A DNA stretch of 64,000 nt from Chalara sp. BL73 (Eukaryota > Ascomycota > Leotiomycetes > Helotiales): the NCBI GenBank assembly GCA_918026815.1, contig CAKJVC010000065.1:496001-560000 (forward strand), read 5' to 3'. This document shows, one piece after another, positions 55,630-64,000 of this stretch (position 1 is its first letter; every line of letters begins with the position of its first letter). A program made the position numbers and the translations under genes. The notes under the pieces are model-generated. The model did no database searches. It was not told the origin of the DNA and saw nothing but the letters and a program-made list of their open reading frames with translations.

Positions 55630-56600
55630 CGGCCAAACGCTTTACTCGTGCTTTATCGGGAACCCGCAGTGGACTGCAGAATGCTCCAAAGCTGCCAAAG
55701 AGTTCTGACAGGTTCAGCATGTGTCCGACTGCTCTGAAGCAAAAAAGCGCTACGAAACGCAGTGCGGCGAGCTAAAAGCCTTTTCTACCGCGAAATGCTC
55801 AACACTGCAACTAGCAACAACGCATTTAAAATGGCGAATGGCACACGTTTACAGGCTCGTTCAGGACTCCTCCGCTAAAGGACCTCACACGACCAAATGC
55901 ACTTTTGGCTGTTCTGCCACAAGAAAAAAGTGACGTTCTAGCCGGCAACTTACTGAGAAACGTCGCCGAAGCCGGAGATATCCCCGTCACCGCACCGGCA
56001 ATCCCTCATACTTCTCTTCTTTCCCTGACTTTTCAGGCCACGAGATCGAAACTTCATTTTTAGGAGCCGGCAATACAGCTCCCGGCAAAGACGAAATCCC
56101 TATTCCGGTCCTCTGGCTAGCCTAGCTTTTAATCTGCCAACTAGCTGTTACACTGTACCGCCAATGCTTTCAGCTTAGATACCACCTTGAATGTTTCCGC
56201 ACAGCGGTTCTTGCAATCCTCAGCAGGCCAAGATGGCCGGACTGCTCTTCTCCTCGTGCGTACAGGCCAATTGCACTTCTATCGGTTCTGGAAAAAGGTC
56301 TTGAGCGACTAATCGCTAGAAGAATGGCATGGATTGCTGTAACTTCAAAAGGCCTAACTGAGCAGCAGTTCGGCGCTCTCTCGCTCCGCTCAGCCACGGA
56401 CTTAACTTCCTGCTTTACTCACGATGTTGAAATAGCGATTCTTCAAGGCAAGGTCGCCTTAGTGCTTACGCTAGACATAAAAGGAGCTTTCGGCGCAGTT
56501 ATTCCTGGCCGGCGAGTTCACCTTTGCCTAGTATTGTTGTTGCGTTTGAAATTAAAAGGTGGGCGCCCTGAAAAATCTGGTTTTGGAAAGCTACATAGGA
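55630..56600 (+). pseudogene. LINE (non-LTR) reverse transcriptase fragment
   Basis: Plus-strand frames show, in order, a region before the RT (about 55650-55930), NTAPGKDEIPIPVLW (about 56070), CFRTAVLAILSRPRWPD, YRPIALLSVLEKGLERLIAR, MAWIAVTSKGLTEQQFGALS and VLTLDIKGAFGAVIPGR (about 56470). This is the start of the reverse-transcriptase domain of fungal LINE elements. The YADD-bearing part and everything 3' is missing. Stops near 55710 and 56120 and frame changes mark it as dead. Confidence 0.85.
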
Positions 56601-56876
56601 TATGGTATTAACACAAGCAAGTGGAAGCCAGCCTTGTCGCAAAAAATTGGAGTTGGTTGAGTATCAAGTGGACAGATGTTTCGACGGTTGTGTGAGTCAC
56701 GGCTTATCAAGAGAATCTTCTTAAACCCTCACCGTCACCACCAACTTCAACACCATCAACAAGAACAGCAATAAAAACACAATTCTCGCCCACACCATTA
56801 CAACTTTTGCGCATCTAACTCGTTCTATTCGACGTCTGCGACTGTTCTTCCAGGCCCAGCTCACGCCAGACCCACA

Positions 56877-59849
56877 ATGGCATTGGCACCAGAACAATGG
56901 CTGGCCAAGATAACTCGCGACACTTTTCTCAACTTCTTCAAGGAGAGAGGCCACACTTATGGTACTTTATGCCCTAACGCAACCTGATCTGCTTAAACTG
57001 ACAATCAACTAGTCCCTTCTTCCTCCGTTGTCCCGCTCAGCGACCCTACTCTCTTTTTCACTAATGCTGGTATGAACCAATACAAAGCCATCTTCCTTGA
57101 AACCGTGGACCCTAATTCCGACTTTGCCCAATTGAAACGAGCTACCAACTCTCAAAAATGCATCCGCGCAGGCGGAAAGCACAAAGATCTCGATGATGTA
57201 GGCAAGGATGGCTATCACCATACCTTTTTCGAGATGTTGGGCAACTGGTCATTCGGCGACTACTTCAAGAAGGAAGCTATCGAGTATTCGTGGGAGCTGC
57301 TCACAAAAGTGTATGGTCTCGATCCCGACAGACTGTATGTCACATACTTTGAATGCTATGCACCGAGTGGGCTTGGCCCGGATGAAGAGGCTAGGGAGCT
57401 ATGGCGGGATGTCGGTGTTCCTGATGACCACATACTGCTTGGGGATATGAAGGACAACTTCTGGGAGATGGGAGACCAAGGTCCATGCGGGCCCTGCATC
57501 GAGCTTCACTACGACAGAATTGGGAATCGAAACGCCGCTTATTTAGTCAACCAGGACGATCCTAACGTGATAGAGATCTAGAATATTGTTTTTGTACAAT
57601 TCAATCGAGAACCAGATAAGTCTTTGAGACTACTCCCGAACAGGCACATCGATACCGGCCTAGGATTCGAGCATTTGTTATCAGTGTTACAGAACAAACC
57701 GTCCAACTATGATACGAATTTCTTTACTCCTCTTTTAGAAAAGATCCAGGAGGTTACGGGAGCTCGCCTTTATACAAGAAAGTTTGGCGCTGATGATGTC
57801 GATGGTATAGACACCGCTTACCGCGTTATGGCCGACCACGTTCGTACATGTACAATTGCCATCTCGGACAGTGCCGTGCCGAACAATATAGGCGTGGCTA
57901 CGTTATACGCAGAGTCTTGCGGCGCGGCGCGTGATACGGCAGAAAGCACCTTAATGCTGAAATTGGCTCGTTATTCTCTAGGATTGTGCCTACAGTTGTC
58001 GAGCAATTCGGGGACATCTTTCCAGAAGTTCGAAAGAAGGAGCAAGATGTTAAGGAGATTCTAGATGAAGAAGAGAAAGCTTTTGCACTTACTCTAGATC
58101 GTGGAGAGGCTATGTTCAACAAATATGCTCAAAGTTGCCAATCCAAAGGGTCAAAAAACCTTCCTGGCACGTACGTATGGCGCTTATACGATACGTACGG
58201 ATTTCCAGTTGATCTCACAAAACTCATGGGAGAAGATCATGGCTTGATTATCAATGACGAGGAAGTATTGATTGCTCAAGACAAGGCTCGCGAGGCTAGC
58301 AGAAGTGAAAAGAAAGGTGCTTCTGGTTTGCTTACTTTTGACGTCCACGACATAGCTGCTTTGGAGAAAATGGATGACATTCCTAAGACGGATGATGCTG
58401 CGAAATACTAGAAAGGCGTCATCAATGCTACGATTAAGGCGCTTTTCCACAGCAGGAAATTCCTCAAGACCACTTCCGAAATCCCGGAGGGCGAGCAGCT
58501 TGGTGTTCTTCTCGACAAGACCAATTTCTACGCCGAGTCCGGTGGCCAGGAGTTCGACACGGGACGTCTAGTTATCGGCGATTGCACCGAGCTTGATGTA
58601 CATAACGTACAGTCTTACAAGGGGTATGTACTTCACACTGGCTACCTCAAATACGGCTCCCTATCGGTGGGTGATACCATCTTCGCCGAACGCGACGAAT
58701 TGCGACGACAGTCAATTCGGATGAACCACACCGGAACCCATGTCCTCAACTTCGCTTTGCGATAAGTTCTTGGCAACGACATCGACCAGATGGGGTCTCT
58801 TGTTTCGTCAGAGAAGCTACGGTTTGATTTCTCACACAAAGCTGCCCTTACAGATAAGGAGATTGAGAAAGTTGAAAATTGCTCAAACCAGCACATCGAG
58901 GATGACAAGGAAGTGTTTGCATCAGATGTCCCTCTGTCCATTGCACGAGAGATCCGAGGCGTACGTGCTGTGTTTGGCGAAACATATCCTGATCCTGTTA
59001 GGGTTGTGTCTATTGGCGTGGCAGTTGACAAGTTGATTTCCGATGTTACTGTCAAAGATTGGTGGAAGTATAGCATTGAATTCTGTGGAGGTACACATGT
59101 TGGCCGGACTGGCGAGATCAAGGAACTTATTGTACTAGACGAGTCTGGTATTGCCAAGGGCATCCGACGAATTGTGGCTGTCACAGGTCAAGACGCTGCA
59201 GAAGCCCGACAAATCGCCAACAACTTTGAAACGGAGCGCCTTATCAGACTTGAGCGAATGAGTTACTCTCCCGAAAAGGAAAAATTCATCAAGGAGACTT
59301 AGGCCGAGCTCAGGAAGCTAGCCATTTCATTGTTGACTAAGAAATATTTCTTGAAACGGCTGGAAATTGTTGCCAAAGATATCCACAAAGCGAAAAAGGA
59401 ATCCAGAAAGTTCAGGTCAACGCCGCTATTAACCTCGTCAACACCTACTTCGAGCAAAATCCGGCCAGCACCTCCTTCATTGCTAAGCTCCCTCCTGACT
59501 CGTCTACGAAAGCTGTCTCTAAAGCTATCAAGCATATCTCGCTTAAGAACTAAGACAAAAGCGTGTACTTCATCGGAGTTGATGGCACAACAGGCAAAGT
59601 AGCCCACGGCTGCTTCGTAGCCTCGGTAAGTCATCCCCTCGGTGATTACGGCTGCGCTAACGCGTTACACAGGACCACAAGTCAAAAGGTTCGATAGCCA
59701 CCACATGGGCGTCGCAGGTGGCGGGGGCTGTGGGTGGTGGGGTGAGCGATAAGGGAGGTGCTACAAGTACTGGGAATGGAGCGGATGTGACTAAGGTGAA
59801 TACGGGGTTTGAGATTGCGGTCAAGTACCTAGAGAAGCTGCAAATTTGA
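56877..59849 (+). pseudogene. cytosolic alanyl-tRNA synthetase (AlaRS) pseudogene
   Basis: Nearly full-length AlaRS: MALAPEQWLAKITRDTF, motif-1 region ([16 protein letters not shown]), [20 protein letters not shown], motif-2 region ([20 protein letters not shown]), [18 protein letters not shown], editing domain ([31 protein letters not shown]) and the C-terminal domain ending FEIAVKYLEKLQI. Breaks are stops at 57579, 57932, 58409, 58763 and 59300, a one-base frame change near 57890 and another near 59340. At least three stops (57579 TGG to TAG; 57932 CGA to TGA; 59300 CAG to TAG) look like C-to-T or G-to-A changes. Introns at 56962-57012 and 59626-59672 are kept, so this is a DNA-level duplicate, not a retrocopy. 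A functional AlaRS must exist elsewhere. Confidence 0.95.
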
Positions 59850-60469
59850 GAAGGGGAAGCTGGTTTTGCTAGCTGGCTTCATTAGAGCACTTAGGGTCCA
59901 TATCTCCTTGCTTCATGGAAGTAATGTATTGAAAATCATTGTAATAATTGCTATTGCATCCGGCAAAATCCTCGAACTTAAACTGCTAACCCATTTATGC
60001 CCTATTTACCCAGAAACCAAATGGCTGGGGCTCTTCTTGCCTGAGACGTTAGATTTTGGGGCTGTACGCCATGCCCCGTAAGCTTGGTTGGTCACCTGGC
60101 CGCGCAATATCTTTCAATGCCGACCTCAGCTAAAAGTCTAGGCTAGTCATGCCGAGTAGGAGAGATCTAGGGTATTGTGTAACCCGGGGGCAAGTTTGTT
60201 GGCACGGCTTCTGGTTGCGAGCCTCCCATGTGGCGTGACACAGCATCGATCAGCCTCCGTTGCCGGGCACAGTCCTCAGCGAAGTGCTTCTGTGATATTC
60301 CTTTTACTACATGATAGGTATTCCAACAGCTCCCTACGCCTCTGTCTATCAAAATTACGAAACATATATGTATATACATAAAATCACAAGTACATGCATA
60401 AAGACTTACCTGAACCTAAGTCTGATTGTTTTTAGTAGCCTGTTGCGCTTTGATCACTACGAAGTTCCT
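59850..60469. other. intergenic region
   Basis: No gene or repeat recognised between the AlaRS pseudogene and the end of the NLR gene. Confidence 0.5.
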
Positions 60470-63430
60470 TTAGCAACCAGATGCGGGCTCCTCTGAAGGT
60501 TCCTCATGGCCTTCTATCTCTGGTAGAGCCTCGTTGTCCATCCTTTCATTTAAAATACGAAGTCTGTCCCGCAAACTTCGAGAACTTGGATGGCTAGGCC
60601 CAACTACTTTATTAAACCCAAATAAAGCTTTTGAATACATAACATTAGCGTTTGCAAAATCATCTTTATCTTCGAGGAGAGAGCCGAGATTCCAGATTGT
60701 GTTTAGTGCCGGGATATAAGTTATAGCATTATCTGCGCCCAATGCTTTCTCGTAGCCTTGCAGCGCCCGCTGGTACATGTGCTCAGCATCGGCCAGCTTG
60801 CCCTGAGAGTTGTAGAGAATACCTAGGTTGTTGACCGTGTTGAGCGTTGACGCGTGCTCCGGACCGCATGCCTTCTCCTTGCCTTGCAGCGCCCGCTGGT
60901 ACATGTGCTCAGCCTCGACCAGCTTGCCCTGGGAGTAATAGAGGAGACCTAGGTTGTTGACCGTGTCAAGCGTCGACGTGTGCTCCGGACCGCATGCCTT
61001 CTCGCAGCCTTGCAGCGCCCGCTGGTACATGTGCTCAGCCTCGACCAGCTTGCCCTGGGAGTAATAGAGGCCGCCCAGGTTGTTGACCGTGTCGAGCGTC
61101 AACGCGTGATCCAGACCCCATGCCTTCTCATAGCCTTGCAGCGCCAGCTGGTACATGTGCTCAGCCTCGGCCAGCTTGTCTTGAGAGTAGTAGAGGTGGC
61201 CTAACTCGTAGCATGCCCATACCATTCCATAGTTTATAGAAAGGCCGTTCAAGATCATCTGCGAACATCTAGCTGCATGTTGGAGTATTCGTCGTTGTGT
61301 AAGCCACGGTCGAGAATCTCGTTCCTTCGGGACATGTGATGCTACAAACTTCACAGCTAGCCTAGCTAGATCGTAATTCCATTCACGATTAAGAACGTGA
61401 ATTGTCCATGAGTGAACACACCTATGAATACTATACCCTCGTGACTCTATCGAATCTTGCGAAGACATGTCTACCTCCACTAGCCCATGGCTAGTCAATA
61501 CCCGCACCGCTTGATGGAAGCTTACTTCGTCTTTCGTCAGTTCTCGTACCCAGTCAGGGTCGTTCGAGTCACTGTGCTGGAGAAGCTCTAACCAGAGATC
61601 CTGGCTATCAAAATACGCCCAGAAGCTTAGCAGCTTAGCTGAGAGGTCGTTTTGCTGTTTGACGTAATCGAATGATATCTGCCATGTAGAATAGAGTGTT
61701 CGATCCTCGTACGAGTCCAGTGCCGGACTCGAATCCTGGAGTTGCCTCCATGAGTCTTTATACAGACGGAGGTAATCCAAAAGACTTATCGCTACTTGAT
61801 CAAGGTATGCTCCAGCAGTAGCTATTGCAAGAGGAAGTCCATCTAACTCCTTAACAAGTTTGATGGCATTTGGATCTAGTATTAAAATTAGATCACATCA
61901 CAGAAATATAGAACCTTCTTACCACTTCTTAGTCCTTCCCGTCTCGAAACGTTTGACAAAATCTGAAGACTATCACGCACATCGCCGAGCTTCCGAATCT
62001 GGATGGAATGACCAATTTTAACTTGTGACGACCGCGTTGTGATAATTATCGACCCTTGGTGCGATTCAGGGAAAAAGTTTCGGATATTTACAGAGGCAGG
62101 ATCTGAGTTTCTAGGCAATTTGGGATTATCGTAATTATCGAAAATCATCAACCATCGCGTGTTGTTTGGCCGACTTAGCCACGCTTTGACAGCATCAACC
62201 ACTTCGTCGAGGCTTTCATTTGAATCCACATTCCTAAGCTGAAGAGCCGAAGGGTGTTCTCGTGATATCTGCCTGGCCACTTTAGCAAAGCTCTGCTTCA
62301 GAGAATTCTCATCTTTAGTATTCAGCCAGAATATCGCCGAGTAGCTGTCCTTATGCCGCCTGGCATATTCAACACTAAGCTGTGTCTTGCCAATTCCGCC
62401 TAAACCGTGAAGAACAATTATTCGGCGAGAGCCGTCGCCGCCTAATTCCTTATGCATCTCTACTAGCTCTGTCTCTCTAGCCACGAAGCGTTCAATATTG
62501 GAAACATTAGTAAGGCTGAACACGATTGAGAAGTCCTCGCGCTTAGACCCTAATGAAGTCAGCAGCTTCTCAATACGTAGATTCGCCTTGACACGTGATG
62601 TTGCTAGTGATAGAAAAGAAGGACTTACCCTTTGACCTTTTGTCGATCTCCTCCCGGAGTCGTTCCAACGCTTTCTTTTTCCCTTCGCCGTAGATAACCG
62701 GCATACTAATATCGAAAATGCCGAGTAGTGAATATGCCTTGTCTTCTTTGCAAGTTGTCTTACGTTGTTTTGCCCATGACATTCGCTCGGCGATGCTAAA
62801 ATTAGACAAAGGTCTTCCTCGAAGAGCTTCGGCAGGAATCCCTGTTATTTCGCAGACATGTCGTTCTAAAGTTGACTTGTCGCCTAATAGCTCCCCTTCT
62901 TTCGAGAAGAATTCAACCGATGTTGGAGCAATAAGCTCTTGAAGGGTCCAGCCCCGAGTGAACCATCTACTTTTCCGAAAATCTGATTTCCAGGCCAGGT
63001 GGTTCGTGCTAGCGGCAGTTCTTAACACATCTGGCAGATAGACGTAGCATTTAGTCGAGTTACGGTACCAGCAGTACATAGAGTTGATAGCTTCTGAGAG
63101 CTCGGCGCTACTCGATTTGTCGATGCAGCAGGTGTCCACCCAAAAGTATTGCAAGCCATCACGCCTAGCCTGTTCTCCGCAGAACCGTATTTTGTTATAG
63201 CCAGCCTTCTTCGTACCAGTACCATTTTGTAATTCTTCAAAGGTCACCTCCTCCGCTTCCCATGTATGCGAAAGTATGGCATATTTCTGGGGAATCTTAT
63301 CGGCAGAGAATGCGGTCAGGCTGAACTCGCTATCGTTGTTATATTGAAGTAAGTGTATCGTTCTACGAGCATGGAGACGGCTTTCTCTGTGAAGAAGTAT
63401 TCGAGGAGCTTGTCGAAGAAGAAGTCGCAT
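60470..63430 (-). CDS. HET-NB-ARC-TPR NLR
   Basis: Three exons (63430-62629, 62549-61923, 61875-60470; introns GTAAGT..ATTAG and GTAAGA..ACTAG) total 2835 nt, 944 residues. The N-terminal HET domain has YAILSHTWEAEEVTFEEL, YFWVDTCCIDKSSSAELSEA, RGWTLQELIAPTSVEFFS and YSLLGIFDISMPVIYGEG. The NB-ARC has P-loop GLGGIGKTQL (about 314-323), Walker B WLMIFDNYDN, RNBS-B-like SIIITTRS and GLPLAIATAGAYL. Five TPRs of 42 residues follow (NNLGLLYYSQGKLVEAEHMY, QRALQG.EKACGPEH), near identical in the middle. By family knowledge, the TPRs sense and HET executes cell death. The usual start MxLLQYNN is ATA here (T-I-HLLQYNN), so translation must begin at the upstream in-frame ATG (63430), adding about 23 residues; this could reduce function. 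Confidence 0.92.
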
Positions 63431-63977
63431 TTCTCTTTTCCGAGAACTTCGAGGAGTACACCACGGCTAAAGGGACGAGGTCTCGGCGAGTGTTAATTAG
63501 CTGAGTTGGCATATGTGTGAAGTCGTTCATTGAGCTGGGAGAGGACGTAGGTTGAGGTGCTCATGTCGACTCAGCTGAACGCAGCCTCGCGAGAATGACG
63601 GCATAGTTGTACCCGGCTGCACAGCCACGAGGTCGGCTAGCCACAGGCTTGGCTAGGCTTTGAATATGCTTGATTACATAAGAAATTACACTGTGAGTGA
63701 ATCGTGCGAAGTCTGGAAGTTGATTGGAAGTACCAACAGTCACGCTGAACACTGCATGAATTCGCGCCACACGGCAGCCACAAGGCTGGCCTTGCCTTCT
63801 CGTAGTCTTGAAGGACCCAGAGGCTCGAACAAGAATAATTTATAGGTTTTGATGACGGCAAAAGATTGATAGTGGTGTTGTGGTGGAGGAGTCCTATTGC
63901 GCCCTGAAATAAGACTCTCTGCAAACTAGGCGCGACAATGACGATGCGAATATAATTTTCCTGTAGCTGGGTCAGGC
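63431..63977. other. right-flank intergenic region
   Basis: No gene recognised. The stretch before 63978 (CCACAAGGCTGGCC and GATGCGAATATAATTTTCCT) vaguely resembles E-element internal sequence near 50.2 kb. Confidence 0.4.
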
Positions 63978-64000
63978 GTCACGGCCCTGGCCCTGTCTCT
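63978..64000 (+). mobile_element. start of a family E LTR, cut by the window edge
   Basis: CGTCACGGCCCTGGCCCTGT matches the family E terminus (TGTCACGGCC); the rest lies outside the window. Confidence 0.7.

Overview
The window looks like an accessory, transposon-rich region of a filamentous ascomycete (Pezizomycotina; the exact class cannot be fixed from sequence alone). The signs are short GT..AG introns of about 33-79 nt, several HET (heterokaryon-incompatibility) proteins, fungal NLR/STAND receptors, DUF6590 and many decayed fungal transposons. No bacterial operon, rRNA or tRNA was recognised.

Layout. 0-3.2 kb: a 1.3-kb Tc1/mariner element shot through by three solo LTRs, then a solo LTR that itself contains another. 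3.2-4.5 kb: HET domain fused to the leucine zipper and C-terminal domain of an AP-1-like bZIP factor. 6.2-8.3 kb: APN2 (AP endonuclease 2), five exons. 10.1-12.6 kb: ankyrin-HET protein. 13.4-14.5 kb: frameshifted membrane-protein gene. 15.0-17.9 kb: trypsin-fold protein with Cys in place of the catalytic Ser, joined to a DUF6590 domain. 18-21.7 kb: repeats. 21.8-26.4 kb: Ataxin-2/Pbp1-derived sequence fused in one frame to a large fungal-specific domain. 27.7-28.1 kb: broken HET gene. 28.4-29.6 kb: aminoglycoside-phosphotransferase-like kinase. 30.4-33.0 kb: decayed membrane protein. 35.7-40.9 kb: PNP-NACHT-ankyrin NLR with 24 repeats. 41-47 kb: repeats, a pogo-like fragment and two minor genes. 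48.3-50.0 kb: HET protein. 50.5-56.6 kb: LTR pairs, a Helitron remnant and a LINE remnant. 56.9-59.8 kb: alanyl-tRNA synthetase pseudogene. 60.5-63.4 kb: HET-NB-ARC-TPR NLR.

The intact genes read as a non-self recognition/incompatibility cluster: HET effectors, NLR sensors with highly similar repeats, and probable effector enzymes (PNP domain, protease-like domain). The most unusual feature is two chimeras that join conserved regulatory proteins (a bZIP factor; the stress-granule scaffold Ataxin-2/Pbp1) to domains of the incompatibility repertoire. I infer, without proof, that they resemble integrated host domains (decoys or tethers).

The repeat fraction is dominated by solo LTRs of at least eight families (named A-I here). 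Twelve have perfect 5-bp target duplications, several are nested, and no intact retrotransposon is present. All gene models, splice sites and duplications were derived by hand reading; no database search was run.
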